This document shows positions 8,641 through 18,021 of a stretch of DNA of 43,958 nucleotides, piece by piece. Source of the DNA: Neisseria iguanae (GTDB taxonomy: Bacteria > Pseudomonadota > Gammaproteobacteria > Burkholderiales > Neisseriaceae). How positions within the stretch are numbered: the first letter of the stretch is position 1; the number at the start of each line of letters is the position of its first letter. Under the pieces are notes generated by a model. It was given only the letters and a program-made list of their open reading frames with translations, ran no database searches and was not told where the DNA came from. The DNA is taken from the NCBI RefSeq assembly GCF_003013245.1, contig NZ_PXYY01000012.1, positions 1 through 43,958 on the forward strand, given 5' to 3'. Position numbers and translations under genes: made by a program.

Positions 8641-10476
8641 CTAATTCGCCTGGCCGCAAGGTTTGACAGTGCTGTGTTTCGGGTCGGCCTGGAAGGTTTT
8701 GCAGACAGACAAGAGCGTAGGCAGCAGCGGTTGGAATACTTTGTGTGCACGGATTTTGCCCTCGTAAAACGACATCATATACGGATAGTAGTGATACACG
8801 GCCTGCATCCATTGTTCGCCGGCCTGCGTGTTGCCTTGGCGGTAACGGTACAGGCCGACTTGATGTGCGTTGGCATAAGGGCGGTAAGTCAGTGCATTCA
8901 GTGCGGCTTTTTCTGCCCAAGGCCGGATAACCGGATCGGTCGGATCGGCTCGGCGCGTCAGGCTCAGTTCGGCATAGTAGCGCAGCATGGGCTGCTGCCC
9001 GGCTATGCGTTCGAGTCCGGCGGCTTTACGGCCGGACTCGGCGGCAGTTTCGGTTTTCGGCTGGCGGCTGTAATTGATTAAGTCGGTGTATGCCCAGCCT
9101 AAATTCAAGATGCCGCCAATCAGCAAAATGGCCGCCAAACCGCCTGAGAAATTACGGCGTTTGGCTTGAACGGGGCCGTCTGAAATATCGTGATAACGCG
9201 CAGGCGACAGTGATGCCATTAAACCGAACGGTACAAGGAAATAAATATACCAAAGCGGGTATTCCAACATGCTGTGACACAGCGATACGGTTATCAAAGC
9301 CAATAGCAGCAATGAAGCCGCATGATAAGGACGTACTAGCATGCGCCAAACGGCCGCCAGCAGACAAAGTGCAACCAGCAAGGTGCCGATGATGCCGACT
9401 TCTGCCAAAAGCTGCATGACGATATTGTGTGAATGGGTGAATAGGACGCTGAGAATGTTGTTTATAAAATATTGCTCGTTGGCATTGATTAAAAAGCTTT
9501 GTAAAGCGTAGCTGTTCCAACCGTGGCCGAGTAGGGGTGCGGATTGGAATGCAATCCATGCTTTGCGCCATTCTATTTGGCGCAATGAGCCTTCAAAACT
9601 GCTGTTGCTGGCGCGTTCGACAGCTGTTTCATAATTTGCATTGCTGAACCATTCAAGCAACATGCCCATTGAAAATTGAAATAACACCACGCAAGTGATC
9701 GCAAATGCCACAATGCCGAGCAAACGGTTGGCTTTGCGGCCGACCAACACGCGCCAAAACAGCAGCAGCACACTGACACCGATGACGTAAGTGAGGATGG
9801 TGCGCGAATTGACCAAACCGAGTATGCCGGTTACGAACACTACCAAAATCACGCCCAGCCAATCGGGCATTTTGCGTGCAGCCCACAAATAAGCGGCGCA
9901 CAATACACCCCACATCAAATAATGGCCGAGATGATTGCGCTGGCCGAGTTGGCCGCTGACATTATTGCGGCCACCATAAGCCAAAATGCCTTTGAAGATT
10001 TCTTCGCCCGCCCAGCCTTTAAACTGCATAAAGGCAATCACTGCCTGAATCAGCGTGCCGAACAGCAGCGACCATGCGAACACGGTGACAATGCGTTCCT
10101 GACCGTATTCCGCTATCCAGCCGCGTACTGCCCAAGCCGCCAAGGCTAGAATGACAAACGTCCACGCCACCATGTCGTTCATGCCCGGATAAGTCAGGTC
10201 CAAGACACGCGCTTGCAGCCACCAAAAGGCGGCCAGCACTAGAAAAGCAGTACCGGCGGCAGGCAAACGTACATTGAGCAAACCGTAGCAAGCTGTTGCC
10301 AACACGAACACTACCGCGCCCAATAATGACCCTGCTTCCAAATAAAAGCTAGATAAAGGCCCGACACGGTAAAGCGACACAAACGGCGCAATGCCTATCC
10401 ACAAAAAAGCCAGCCATACCGGCAGCAGGCGGACATTCCATTCGTTTTGCAGGCCGTCTGAAAAATGCTGGGACAT
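8641..10476 (-). CDS. pglL: O-oligosaccharyltransferase PglL (pilin glycosylation)
   Basis: A 611-residue polytopic membrane protein close in length and sequence order to meningococcal PglL (about 604). Shared blocks are LQARVLDLTYPGMNDMVAW (88-106), GQRNHLGHYLMWG (178-190), GLVNSRTILTY (220-230), NYETAVERASN (281-291), SAPLLGHGWNSYALQSFLIN (312-331) and FTHSHNIVMQLLAEVG (346-361). In this family a His of the THSHN loop is essential for transfer of lipid-linked glycan to protein Ser/Thr in the periplasm. A Wzy_C-type domain is followed by a soluble tail. It overlaps the upstream DUF2069 gene by one base (TGATG). A DUS (about 10452) lies in the first codons. Confidence 0.93.
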   Translation of the reverse strand: MSQHFSDGLQNEWNVRLLPVWLAFLWIGIAPFVSLYRVGPLSSFYLEAGSLLGAVVFVLATACYGLLNVRLPAAGTAFLVLAAFWWLQARVLDLTYPGMNDMVAWTFVILALAAWAVRGWIAEYGQERIVTVFAWSLLFGTLIQAVIAFMQFKGWAGEEIFKGILAYGGRNNVSGQLGQRNHLGHYLMWGVLCAAYLWAARKMPDWLGVILVVFVTGILGLVNSRTILTYVIGVSVLLLFWRVLVGRKANRLLGIVAFAITCVVLFQFSMGMLLEWFSNANYETAVERASNSSFEGSLRQIEWRKAWIAFQSAPLLGHGWNSYALQSFLINANEQYFINNILSVLFTHSHNIVMQLLAEVGIIGTLLVALCLLAAVWRMLVRPYHAASLLLLALITVSLCHSMLEYPLWYIYFLVPFGLMASLSPARYHDISDGPVQAKRRNFSGGLAAILLIGGILNLGWAYTDLINYSRQPKTETAAESGRKAAGLERIAGQQPMLRYYAELSLTRRADPTDPVIRPWAEKAALNALTYRPYANAHQVGLYRYRQGNTQAGEQWMQAVYHYYPYMMSFYEGKIRAHKVFQPLLPTLLSVCKTFQADPKHSTVKPCGQAN

Positions 10477-10835
10477 CAGGCCACCGCCTTTCGTTGTGCA
10501 TCTTTAATGAAAAACAAACAGGCAATAAAAAATACTACGCAGCATACCGCTGTTAACGCCGCACACATGCGGCTGGCAGGAACGGCATCGAAAATCCGCA
10601 TGAACGCTTCGGCAAAATAAATCAGAATCAGCATACAGCCGTATTGGTAGGTATAAACCCTGCCTTTCAAAATACCGGCCAGCGGCAGACACAGAGGCAG
10701 GGCTTTTAATGCCAGCCACGAACCGCCAGGCCGCAGCGGTGCGATCCATAATTCCCATGACACGCACATGATAATCAGTACAATCAAACTGACTGACGCG
10801 GCATAATGAGACCAATGTTTGGATGAATTGTCCAT
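10476..10835 (-). CDS. DUF2069 small inner-membrane protein
   Basis: 119 residues with four hydrophobic segments (about 14-30, 40-58, 66-82 and 89-109) and a short charged tail, KDAQRKAVA. The block LPLCLPLAGILKGRVYTYQY fits the DUF2069 family, whose function is unknown. Its stop overlaps the pglL start (TGATG), so the two are probably co-translated. Whether it helps PglL or is only a neighbour cannot be said from the sequence. Confidence 0.75.
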   Translation of the reverse strand: MDNSSKHWSHYAASVSLIVLIIMCVSWELWIAPLRPGGSWLALKALPLCLPLAGILKGRVYTYQYGCMLILIYFAEAFMRIFDAVPASRMCAALTAVCCVVFFIACLFFIKDAQRKAVA

Positions 10836-10893
10836 GTTCCAACCACTTTAAAGCAATAGGGTAATCTAAAATCAGCTTGCCGTCAGACTGTAC

Positions 10894-10935
10894 AAGGCCG
10901 TCTGAAAGGTCTGTGGTTTGCCTTCAGACGGCCTT
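10894..10935. terminator. Inverted DUS pair between tatC and the DUF2069 gene
   Basis: AAGGCCGTCTGAA and TTCAGACGGCCTT form a 13-bp stem with a 16-base loop, the typical Neisseria DUS terminator. It is well placed to end transcripts coming from tatC. Confidence 0.7.
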
Positions 10936-11062
10936 TGCGATCTTTAAATATAGCGAATTATCTGAAATCAAAACGGTTGACTCGCTTTGTCGTACTGCCT
11001 GCGGCTCTCTGCCTTGTCTTGATTCGGACTTAATCCGCCATGCTAAAATCCCGGCCGATAAA

Positions 11063-11866
11063 TTAATTTTCGCCAGCAGCCTCAATTTGGGCAGGGGATT
11101 GTGCTTCACCGCCTGAGCCGCCGCGTTTAATCGGTTTGGTAAGGCGGCTGAACAAAATGCCTGCTTCATACAGAATAATCAGCGGCACAGCCAGCAAAAT
11201 CTGCGAAAGCACATCAGGCGGCGTGATGATGGCGGCAATCACGAATGCGCCCACAATCACATAAGGGCGCGCGAGTTTGAGTTGCGCCGTATTGACGATG
11301 CCCATGCGTGTCAGTAAAACCACGACTACCGGCACTTCAAACGTGGTGCCGAATGCGACGAACATTCCCAAGATAAACGACAGGTATTTGTCGATGTCGG
11401 TTGCCATATTCACGCCGACGGGGGTAACACTGGCCAAAAATTGGAAAATCACTGGAAAGACCAAGTAATAGGCAAAGGCCATGCCGACGAAAAACAGGAT
11501 AAAACTGGACAACACCAAGGGTGTAATCAATCGCTTTTCATTTTGATACAGCGCCGGCGCGACAAAAGCCCAAACCTGATAAAGCGTGTGTGGCAGCGAA
11601 AGCAGAAAAGCCGCCATCAGCGTCACTTTCACCGGTACGAAAAACGGTGCAATCACATCGGTCGCGATCATGTTGGTGTCTTTGGGCAGGCTGGCCATCA
11701 GCGGCTGTGCGACAAATGAATACAGGGTTTGCGAAAACGGCATCAGCGCCAAAAAGCAGACCAATAGGCCGATGATGATCCACATCAGTCGGCGGCGCAG
11801 CTCAAGCAGGTGCTCGATTAACGGCTGGGTCGTAGGTTCGGATGGTTGGATGGGCGTATCAGACAC
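11063..11866 (-). CDS. tatC: Twin-arginine translocase subunit TatC
   Basis: A 267-residue membrane protein with six hydrophobic segments. Visible TatC marks: LIEHLLELRRRLMW near the amino terminus (signal-recognition loop), FVAPALYQNEKRLITPLV (first cytoplasmic loop), FALFFVG-type FILFFVGMAFAYYLVFP, and the periplasmic-side TPVGVNMATDIDKYLSF. It forms the receptor with TatB for folded precursors bearing an RR signal. It is the last gene of tatA-tatB-tatC, 13 bases after tatB. The carboxy-terminal tail is rich in Ser and Gly. Confidence 0.96.
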   Translation of the reverse strand: MSDTPIQPSEPTTQPLIEHLLELRRRLMWIIIGLLVCFLALMPFSQTLYSFVAQPLMASLPKDTNMIATDVIAPFFVPVKVTLMAAFLLSLPHTLYQVWAFVAPALYQNEKRLITPLVLSSFILFFVGMAFAYYLVFPVIFQFLASVTPVGVNMATDIDKYLSFILGMFVAFGTTFEVPVVVVLLTRMGIVNTAQLKLARPYVIVGAFVIAAIITPPDVLSQILLAVPLIILYEAGILFSRLTKPIKRGGSGGEAQSPAQIEAAGEN

Positions 11867-11879
11867 CGTTTACTCACTT

Positions 11880-12563
11880 TTATGTTTTACGGACACGAAG
11901 TTTCGGTTTGGCTCGGAATTTCGGACGCATATCGCGTTTGCGCTGCATGGCCTGTTTGCGCAGGGTGGCGGTATGCATGCCGAGGGAGTAGGTAGGTGCA
12001 GTTTCCACATAGCTGACTTCCGGCGCTTGATACGGCGTGGTGGCCGAAGTCAGGTAATCGTGCCATAATTTATCGGCATCGGCGGCATCATCGTCTTGCG
12101 CTGTTTCCGTAAGGTCGGGCGCAGGTTGAGCGATTGGCTGGCCGTTTTCATCCGGAATTTCAACCGGCTCGGCGTTTGGATTCGCAATGTCGTCTTTGAT
12201 TTCGGACAGTAAAATACCGTTTTCACCAACTTTGAAATCGTCAGGCACACGCTGCTCAGGCAGTCTTTCCCAAGGCTTGAGACTGTCTGAAACCGTATTC
12301 AGACTGTTTTGTGCTTCGTTACCGACTTCCTTCATTTCATGGTGTAACTGATCGGCTGCCGATTCAAATTCCTGCTTGGCTTTGCGCAACTCTTCCAGCT
12401 CAATTTGCACGCTGAGCTCCTGCTTGACGTTGCTGACCAAGTGCTGCAGTTTGCCGACCAATTGGCCGGCCGTGCGCGCGGCTTTGGGCAGACGTTCGGG
12501 TCCCAGCACAATCAACGCAATGATGCCGAGCAGTAGGAGTTCGCTTAAACCGAAATCAAACAT
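11880..12563 (-). CDS. tatB: Sec-independent translocase subunit TatB
   Basis: 227 residues. The single amino-terminal helix with MFDFGLSELLLLGIIALIVL followed by GPERLPKAARTAGQLVG is diagnostic of TatB (Glu at position 8, GPERLP hinge). An amphipathic and coiled-coil segment follows to about residue 85. The rest is acidic, low-complexity sequence with a basic RAKPKLRVRKT end, longer than the E. coli protein, as in other Neisseria. It lies 3 bases after tatA. Confidence 0.95.
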   Translation of the reverse strand: MFDFGLSELLLLGIIALIVLGPERLPKAARTAGQLVGKLQHLVSNVKQELSVQIELEELRKAKQEFESAADQLHHEMKEVGNEAQNSLNTVSDSLKPWERLPEQRVPDDFKVGENGILLSEIKDDIANPNAEPVEIPDENGQPIAQPAPDLTETAQDDDAADADKLWHDYLTSATTPYQAPEVSYVETAPTYSLGMHTATLRKQAMQRKRDMRPKFRAKPKLRVRKT

Positions 12564-12566
12564 GGA

Positions 12567-12761
12567 TTAAGCTTTGTCTTCTTTTTTGTGCTCGATGACT
12601 TCGTCTTTGCCGGCTCTTTCGTCACCTTCGTTCAAACCTTTTTTAAAGTCGTGTACCGCACCGCCCAAGTCTTTGCCGACGTTGCGCAGTTTTTTGGTGC
12701 CGAACACCAAAACGACGATGACCAATACGATAAGCCAGTGCCAGATAGAAAAACTACCCAT
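12567..12761 (-). CDS. tatA: Sec-independent translocase subunit TatA
   Basis: The frame is open up to 12866, but the family start is [20 protein letters not shown] at 12761, which has a clear AAAGGAATT ribosome binding site and gives the usual 64-residue TatA. After the single membrane helix comes the [20 protein letters not shown] amphipathic helix and a charged tail. TatA polymerises to form the export pore. It heads tatABC and follows hinT by 34 bases. Confidence 0.95.
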   Translation of the reverse strand: MGSFSIWHWLIVLVIVVLVFGTKKLRNVGKDLGGAVHDFKKGLNEGDERAGKDEVIEHKKEDKA

Positions 12762-12795
12762 GGTGAATTCCTTTGATTTTTTCAGATGGTTAAGT

Positions 12796-13134
12796 TCAGT
12801 ATTGTCGAGATTGTGCAGGGCTGCCCATGATGTGGATATGCAGGTGGAATACTTCCTGCCCGCCACCTTTGCCCGTGTTGATTAGGGTTTTGAAACCGTT
12901 GGTCAAACCCGCTTCTTGCGCGATTTTCGGCACTTTCAGCATCATTTTGCCCAACAGTGTTTCATGTTCGGCTGCAGCGTGTGCCAGCGAGTCGAAATGC
13001 AGTTTCGGAATCAGCAAGAGATGCACGGGTGCAGATGGGTTGATGTCTTTGAAGCACAACATATCGGCATCTTCATAGACGCTGGCGGAAGGGATTTGTT
13101 TATCCACGATTTTACAGAAAATGCAGTCGCTCAC
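12796..13134 (-). CDS. hinT: HIT-family nucleotide hydrolase HinT
   Basis: 112 residues with the HIT fold: [16 protein letters not shown] at the start, [17 protein letters not shown] in the middle and the active-site triad HLHIHIMG near the end. HinT-type enzymes hydrolyse AMP linked to amines such as aminoacyl-adenylates. It lies between hisE and tatA in the same direction, separated from hisE by an inverted DUS pair, so it may have its own transcript together with tatABC. Confidence 0.92.
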   Translation of the reverse strand: MSDCIFCKIVDKQIPSASVYEDADMLCFKDINPSAPVHLLLIPKLHFDSLAHAAAEHETLLGKMMLKVPKIAQEAGLTNGFKTLINTGKGGGQEVFHLHIHIMGSPAQSRQY

Positions 13135-13151
13135 GGTATCACTCCAATGCG

Positions 13152-13173
13152 GCTGTCTGAAATTTCAGACGGC
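13152..13173 (-). terminator. Inverted DUS pair between hisE and hinT
   Basis: GCTGTCTGAAA and TTTCAGACGGC form an 11-bp stem with one G-T pair and no separate loop. The left arm has drifted from the uptake consensus (GCC to GCT). It could separate the his genes from hinT-tatABC. Confidence 0.5.
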
Positions 13174-13206
13174 ATGAAATCGAACAAGGCTGATTGTAAT
13201 ACAGTT

Positions 13207-13530
13207 TCAGCTGTCTTTGCGAGCGGCTTTTTCAACTAACCCTGACAAACCTTGACGGCGTGCAAGTTCGGCTACGACATCTTCGACACGCAAACCGTGG
13301 TGCGCCAGCAAAACCATGCTGTGAAACCACAAATCGGCGGTTTCGTAAACCAAGTGTTCCGCTTCGCCGTCTTTGGACGCCATCAACACTTCGCCCGCTT
13401 CTTCGATGACTTTTTTCAGGATTTTGTCTTTGCCATTATGCAAAAGCTGTGCGACATAAGATTCTTCGGGATTTTGACCCTTGCGCGAGTCAATCACGTT
13501 TTGAATTTCGCTTAATACGCTGCTGTTCAT
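13207..13530 (-). CDS. hisE: Phosphoribosyl-ATP diphosphatase HisE
   Basis: HisE carries out the second step of histidine synthesis, removing pyrophosphate from phosphoribosyl-ATP. The 107 residues contain the MazG-like motifs [20 protein letters not shown] and [20 protein letters not shown] with the metal-binding acidic residues, then [18 protein letters not shown]. It is a separate protein from HisI, as usual in Neisseria, and lies 86 bases after hisI with a DUS hairpin in between. Confidence 0.95.
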   Translation of the reverse strand: MNSSVLSEIQNVIDSRKGQNPEESYVAQLLHNGKDKILKKVIEEAGEVLMASKDGEAEHLVYETADLWFHSMVLLAHHGLRVEDVVAELARRQGLSGLVEKAARKDS

Positions 13531-13560
13531 AAGGATTCCGTTCTGATGGGGGAATGGGGT

Positions 13561-13587
13561 AGGCCGTCTGAAATGCTCAGACGGCCT
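13561..13587 (-). terminator. Inverted DUS pair between hisI and hisE
   Basis: AGGCCGTCTGA and TCAGACGGCCT form a perfect 11-bp stem with a 5-base loop. It sits inside an apparent operon, so it may attenuate rather than fully stop transcription. Confidence 0.55.
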
Positions 13588-13616
13588 GCAAACTCGTCAA
13601 TCGTCTGCCGCAGGCA

Positions 13617-14018
13617 TTATTGCTGGTTGTGGCCGTAAATTTCGTTTTCGTCTTTCAACACGGCATCGGCGGTTTGCCATTGCCCGCCGTCCCATTTTTG
13701 GTAAAAACAGCTTTCGCGGCCGGTGTGGCAGGCAATACCGCCGTGTTGTTCGACCAACATTACAATTGCATCGCCGTCGCAATCCAGGCGCAGTTCGCGG
13801 ACTTTTTGCGTGTGGCCGGATTCTTCGCCTTTCATCCATTGTTTTTGGCGGCTGCGGCTGTAATAGTGGGCAAAACCGGTTTCGGCGGTTTTGGCTATGG
13901 CTTCGGCGTTCATCCATGCCACCATCAACACGCGGCTGCTTTGCCAATCTTGGGCGATGGCGCACACCAAGCCTTTTTCGTCGAATTTGACGGCGGAAAG
14001 TAGTTTTTTTGTGTTCAT
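13617..14018 (-). CDS. hisI: Phosphoribosyl-AMP cyclohydrolase HisI
   Basis: 133 residues. HisI opens the purine ring of phosphoribosyl-AMP, the third step of histidine synthesis. The zinc-site and substrate motifs are seen in order: [50 protein letters not shown] and [10 protein letters not shown] with the conserved Cys residues. The frame is open far upstream (to 14291), but that extension is unlike the family; [16 protein letters not shown] at 14018 with AGGAC before it is the natural start. Confidence 0.95.
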   Translation of the reverse strand: MNTKKLLSAVKFDEKGLVCAIAQDWQSSRVLMVAWMNAEAIAKTAETGFAHYYSRSRQKQWMKGEESGHTQKVRELRLDCDGDAIVMLVEQHGGIACHTGRESCFYQKWDGGQWQTADAVLKDENEIYGHNQQ

Positions 14019-14033
14019 GCCGGAATGTCCTGA

Positions 14034-14074
14034 CAGGCCGTCTGAAAGTCTGTAGCAAGTTTTCAGACGGCCTG
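14034..14074 (-). terminator. Inverted DUS pair after the TSUP gene
   Basis: CAGGCCGTCTGAAA and TTTCAGACGGCCTG give a 14-bp stem with a 13-base loop, 6 bases past the stop of the TSUP transporter gene. Confidence 0.65.
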
Positions 14075-14080
14075 AAAAAA

Positions 14081-14845
14081 TTATTTCAAAAAGGCCAACA
14101 CCACGGCGGCTAAAGTCATGGCAAACAGGATTTTGCGCAGGGTTTCGGGTTGCAGCTTGATGGCGGTTTTCACGCCCAAACGCGCGCCCAGCGCGCTGGA
14201 TAAAGCCAGCACCAAACCCACATCCCACATCACTTGGCCGCGAGCGACGAAAATTGCTAACGCTACGGCGGTGAAGCCCAAGGTACAGCATACTTTCAGC
14301 GCATTAGCGCGCACCAAGTCGTATTTCAGCAAACCGGCCAGCGCGGGCAGAAGCAAAAAGCCTGCCGCCGCTTGCACAAAACCGCCGTACATACCGACCA
14401 AAAACAAAGCGTAACGCGAATTGGGTTTGTCGGCAACCCGAATCGGCTGCGTACCGGGCTTGCGCAGCAATAGATTCGGTTTGAACGCCACTACTGCCGC
14501 GACGCCGAGCATGGTCAGCAGCAATAAAGGTTTCAAAATATCCATGGGCGCAAAAGAAGCAAATAAGGCACCGGCTATGCCGCCGAACATCATCGGTACC
14601 ATAATGCCGCGCAAATCGTAGGTGGGCAGCTTGCCTGCTTTGTGAAAACCGTGGGTGCCGGATACGGATTGCAGCAACACGCTGACGCGGTTGGTGCCGT
14701 TGGCAACATCGGCCGGCACACCGAACATCATCAACATCGGCAAAATCAGGTTTGAGCCGCCACCCGCCATCATGTTGATGATGCCGGCAACGATGCCTAA
14801 AAAGCCGATGAGCAGATATTGCCCGATGGTGAAATCAATTTCCAT
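14081..14845 (-). CDS. TSUP-family (TauE/SafE) membrane transporter
   Basis: 254 residues with about eight hydrophobic segments. The amino-terminal motif [20 protein letters not shown] and the inner repeat [20 protein letters not shown] mark the TauE/SafE family of presumed sulfite or organosulfonate exporters. The two half-repeats show the usual internal duplication. The substrate cannot be told from the sequence. It lies between hisF and hisI in the his cluster, but nothing points to a role in histidine synthesis. Confidence 0.85.
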   Translation of the reverse strand: MEIDFTIGQYLLIGFLGIVAGIINMMAGGGSNLILPMLMMFGVPADVANGTNRVSVLLQSVSGTHGFHKAGKLPTYDLRGIMVPMMFGGIAGALFASFAPMDILKPLLLLTMLGVAAVVAFKPNLLLRKPGTQPIRVADKPNSRYALFLVGMYGGFVQAAAGFLLLPALAGLLKYDLVRANALKVCCTLGFTAVALAIFVARGQVMWDVGLVLALSSALGARLGVKTAIKLQPETLRKILFAMTLAAVVLAFLK

Positions 14846-15006
14846 AAGCTTGGTGTGGTGTGTGTTTTAAATTTCAAACTGAATGGGGTAAATGGCTGAA
14901 ACTTTTTGCTTTTTGAGTTGGGGTAAGGAGCGGCGGTATGAACAGCCAACATCATACCGTGTTCAGACCGCCTTTGTCTGCCAATACCAACAGGCCGTCT
15001 GAAATC

Positions 15007-15774
15007 TTACAGCCGCACTTCAATTCCTGCCGCCCGCATCGCCAGCTTGGCTTCGTGAATGCTGGCTTCGCCAAAGTGGAAAATACTCGCCGCTAACACG
15101 GCATCGGCTTTGCCTTCTTTCACACCGTCGATTAAGTGTTGCACATTGCCCACGCCGCCGGAGGCAATTACCGGAATATCCACGACTTCGGAAATGGCAC
15201 GGGTGAGCGGCAGGTTGAAGCCGATTTTGGTGCCGTCGCGATCCATGCTGGTGAGCAGGATTTCGCCGGCACCGCGTTTCTGCATTTCAACCGCCCATTC
15301 CACTGCATCCAAGCCGGTCGGTTTTCGGCCGCCGTGGGTGAAAATTTCCCAACGTGTGTTTTCGGGGTTGACCGCTTTGGCGTCGATAGCAACCACAATC
15401 GCTTGTGAGCCGAAAAAGCCGCTGGCTTCGTTGACCAAATCAGGATTGGTAACGGCAGCGGTATTGATGCTGGCTTTGTCGGCACCGGCATTGAGCAGGC
15501 GGCGCACATCGGCCACCGAACGCACGCCGCCGCCGACGGTGAGCGGAATAAACACTTGCGAGGCGACTTCTTCAGTCACATGCAAAATGGTGTCGCGGTT
15601 GTCGGAAGAGGCGGTGATGTCGAGAAAGGTCAGCTCGTCGGCACCTTCGTCGTTGTAGCGTTTGGCCACGTCAACGGGGTTGCCTGCGTCACGCAAGCCG
15701 AGAAAGTTTACGCCTTTGACAACGCGGCCGTTGTCAACGTCCAAACAGGGGATAATGCGTTTTGCCAATGCCAT
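15007..15774 (-). CDS. hisF: Imidazole glycerol phosphate synthase cyclase subunit HisF
   Basis: 255 residues, the family length. A (beta/alpha)8 barrel with catalytic Asp11 in [15 protein letters not shown] and the second Asp in VVAIDAKAV; phosphate-binding loops TVGGGVRS and IASGGVGN are present. With HisH it turns PRFAR and ammonia into imidazole glycerol phosphate and AICAR. The gene is separated from hisH by hisA and a small membrane gene. A single DUS lies just downstream (about 14993). Confidence 0.97.
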   Translation of the reverse strand: MALAKRIIPCLDVDNGRVVKGVNFLGLRDAGNPVDVAKRYNDEGADELTFLDITASSDNRDTILHVTEEVASQVFIPLTVGGGVRSVADVRRLLNAGADKASINTAAVTNPDLVNEASGFFGSQAIVVAIDAKAVNPENTRWEIFTHGGRKPTGLDAVEWAVEMQKRGAGEILLTSMDRDGTKIGFNLPLTRAISEVVDIPVIASGGVGNVQHLIDGVKEGKADAVLAASIFHFGEASIHEAKLAMRAAGIEVRL

Positions 15775-15826
15775 TTAAAAAGGTTCCTATAAATTAAAAG
15801 CAGTTGCGGTGTGCGCAACAGCTTTG

Positions 15827-15862
15827 AGGCCGTCTGAAAACGTTTTAATTTTCAGACGGCCT
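15827..15862 (-). terminator. Inverted DUS pair between the small membrane gene and hisF
   Basis: AGGCCGTCTGAAAA and TTTTCAGACGGCCT form a 14-bp stem, starting 5 bases after the stop of the upstream small gene. Its place within the his cluster suggests partial termination or simply DUS storage. Confidence 0.6.
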
Positions 15863-15866
15863 TTGT

Positions 15867-16184
15867 TTAACTCAGCCAGCCGTTGACCCAATCGGGCAGA
15901 TATTGCAGCAGCTGGAAATAGCCGATACCTGCGATAGGAGCCATCACCAGCGTAGTCATGAAGCCGTTGCTGAAACGGTTGACCATCATGAATACGGCGG
16001 CGACATAAACCCACAAAATACCGTTGAGTGCCGCCCAATAGCCGTCGATTTCCGGCATGGCAAAAGCGATCAGCTGCCGTATGATGGCGGCAAGGATGGT
16101 AAACCACAGACTTTCAGTCAGCGGATAAATGTCGCGGTTGGCAGACCAAATCAACCAAAAAGCTAATACGAATGCTTCCAGCAT
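15867..16184 (-). CDS. Small membrane protein of unknown function in the his cluster
   Basis: 105 residues, mostly hydrophobic, with three or four probable membrane helices (about 2-16, 26-42, 48-68 and 75-95). I do not recognise a named domain. The frame is open to 16250, but MLEAFVLAFWLIWSANRD at 16184 follows a good TTAGAGG site, and the extra residues upstream are basic and unlike a leader. It lies between hisA and hisF in the same direction. Histidine synthesis needs no membrane protein, so its place may be only positional. Confidence 0.65.
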   Translation of the reverse strand: MLEAFVLAFWLIWSANRDIYPLTESLWFTILAAIIRQLIAFAMPEIDGYWAALNGILWVYVAAVFMMVNRFSNGFMTTLVMAPIAGIGYFQLLQYLPDWVNGWLS

Positions 16185-16314
16185 GTTTAAACCTCTAAGT
16201 GAATTAATAAAACGGCTTTGTCTGTATGGCTTTATGTCACGGCAAAGCAATGAAATTTTTACAGAGCAGCAGCCGGAACCGGCCGAGCCCTGATTTGTGT
16301 TGGTGAAAAATCAA

Positions 16315-17052
16315 TTAAACCAGTGAATCGGCAAGCTGTTGCGCTTCGGTGAAAGCAATGTTGCCTTCGTAAATCGCACGGCCGGTAATCGCGCCGGTTA
16401 CGCCGCTTCTTTCTACCGCACACAAGGCGCGTATGTCGTTCAAATCAGTCAGACCGCCGGATGCTATTACCGGAATTTTAATGGATTCGGCCAGCTTGAC
16501 GGTGGCATCGATGTTCACGCCGCTCATCATACCGTCGCGACCGATGTCGGTGTAGATAATACTGTTGACACCGTCGTCTTCAAATTGTTTCGCCAAATCA
16601 ATTACGTGATGTTCGGTCACGGTTGCCCAGCCGTCGATTGCCACCATGCCTTCCTTGGCATCGAGGCCGACGATGATTCGGCCGGGGAATGCTTTGCAGG
16701 CTTCGCGCACAAACTCGGGATTTTTCACGGCTGCGGTACCGATGATGATGTCGGTCAAGCCCAAATCCAGATATTTTTCGATGGTGGCCGAATCACGGAT
16801 GCCGCCACCGAGCTGCACGGGAATGTGTTGCGCCACAGCAGCCAAAATTTCTTTAATCGCCGGGAAGTTTTTCGGTTCGCCCGCAAAGGCCCCGTTCAAA
16901 TCCACCAAATGCAGTCGGCGCGCGCCTTGTTTGAGCCAATGTTCGGCAGTTTGCGCCGGTGTGTCGGAGAATACGGTAGCCTTATCCATCAAGCCTTGTT
17001 TCAGGCGCACGCATTGGCCGTCTTTCAAATCAATTGCAGGAATTAATAACAT
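16315..17052 (-). CDS. hisA: HisA isomerase (ProFAR isomerase)
   Basis: HisA isomerises the ProFAR intermediate by an Amadori rearrangement. The barrel motifs are [20 protein letters not shown] (catalytic Asp8), [43 protein letters not shown] (second catalytic Asp) and [13 protein letters not shown]. The frame extends to 17091, but the conserved Met at 17052 is preceded by TTGGAAA and gives 245 residues, the normal length. An inverted DUS pair lies just upstream. Confidence 0.96.
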   Translation of the reverse strand: MLLIPAIDLKDGQCVRLKQGLMDKATVFSDTPAQTAEHWLKQGARRLHLVDLNGAFAGEPKNFPAIKEILAAVAQHIPVQLGGGIRDSATIEKYLDLGLTDIIIGTAAVKNPEFVREACKAFPGRIIVGLDAKEGMVAIDGWATVTEHHVIDLAKQFEDDGVNSIIYTDIGRDGMMSGVNIDATVKLAESIKIPVIASGGLTDLNDIRALCAVERSGVTGAITGRAIYEGNIAFTEAQQLADSLV

Positions 17053-17069
17053 AGCGTTTCCAAAGTTGG

Positions 17070-17105
17070 TTTCAGACGGCCTTTCAAGCACCAGGCCATC
17101 TGAAA
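17070..17105 (-). terminator. Inverted DUS pair between hisH and hisA
   Basis: TTTCAGACGGCC and GGCCATCTGAAA form a 12-bp stem with one mismatch; the right arm has drifted from the uptake consensus. Confidence 0.5.
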
Positions 17106-17198
17106 AGAGAAAATCATGATATGTAAATCATTTTACATAATTTAGCAAATTTTAGCATATCTGTCCGGATTCGACACGGTTTGTTTTACGCCAAACGT

Positions 17199-17843
17199 TT
17201 ACGGCTTCCAGTTTAAAAAATTGCGTAACAGCAACAAGCCGCCGTCGTGGCTTTTTTCGGTGTGGAATTGGGTGGCAAACACATTATCTTTGCCGATAAT
17301 GCAGGCAAATTCCTGCGGATATTCGCTGGTGCCCAATATGATATCGTTGTTTTGTGGTGCGAAGTAATAGCTGTGTACGAAGTAAAAACGCGTATCTTGC
17401 GCGATGCCGGCAAACAAAGGATGGCTTTGGGTTTGATGTACGGCATTCCAGCCCATGTGCGGCACTTTTAATTTGTCGCCGTTAGCGTCATGGCGGTTGG
17501 CGGCAAAGCGTTTTACATCACCGGTAAACCAGCCTAAACCTGCGGTGTCGCCTTCTTCGCTGTAGTCGAACAATAATTGTGCGCCGACGCAAATGCCAAA
17601 AAACGGCTTATTCTCCAGGCCGTCTGAAACCGTTTCGCCCAAGCCGCTTTGCTGCAATGCGTTCATGCAGTCGGGCATGGCACCTTGGCCGGGGAAAATG
17701 ATTTTGTCGGCGGCCAAGACTTCATCCGGTTTGTCGGTCAGAAAAATATCAGCCTGCAAACCGGCTAATTTTTGCGCGGCTTGCACGGATTTCAGCACTG
17801 AGTGCAAATTACCCATGCCGTAATCGACAACAGCTAGCTTCAT
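17199..17843 (-). CDS. hisH: Imidazole glycerol phosphate synthase glutaminase subunit HisH
   Basis: 214 residues of class I glutamine amidotransferase. The nucleophile Cys lies in FFGICVGAQLLF, and the His/Glu pair of the triad in TQFHTEKSHDGG; the start MKLAVVDYGMGNLHSVLKS is typical. It supplies ammonia to HisF. It is the first gene of the minus-strand his run, and the region 17844-18021 upstream should hold the promoter. A DUS (17619-17628) lies within the coding sequence. Confidence 0.96.
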   Translation of the reverse strand: MKLAVVDYGMGNLHSVLKSVQAAQKLAGLQADIFLTDKPDEVLAADKIIFPGQGAMPDCMNALQQSGLGETVSDGLENKPFFGICVGAQLLFDYSEEGDTAGLGWFTGDVKRFAANRHDANGDKLKVPHMGWNAVHQTQSHPLFAGIAQDTRFYFVHSYYFAPQNNDIILGTSEYPQEFACIIGKDNVFATQFHTEKSHDGGLLLLRNFLNWKP

Positions 17844-18021
17844 GTTGATCCTTATTAATATGCATATCGTCGTACTGGGTGGTATTGTAGCAAAAAATCA
17901 GCGCGCTTTTGTTGACAATTTGAAACAAACTAACAAAAAACATCTTGAAAAAAATGATGGGTTTCAGACGGCCTTATTTGTTTATACATATCGAAACAAC
18001 CACACGCAATCAGAAACAATT

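Noticed and set aside
12762..12866. Longer TatA start
   Set aside because: The extra residues overlap the 3' end of hinT, and the ribosome binding site and conserved Met are at 12761.
14019..14291. Amino-terminal extension of HisI
   Set aside because: The frame is open, but it runs through a DUS hairpin and into the TSUP gene and does not resemble HisI.
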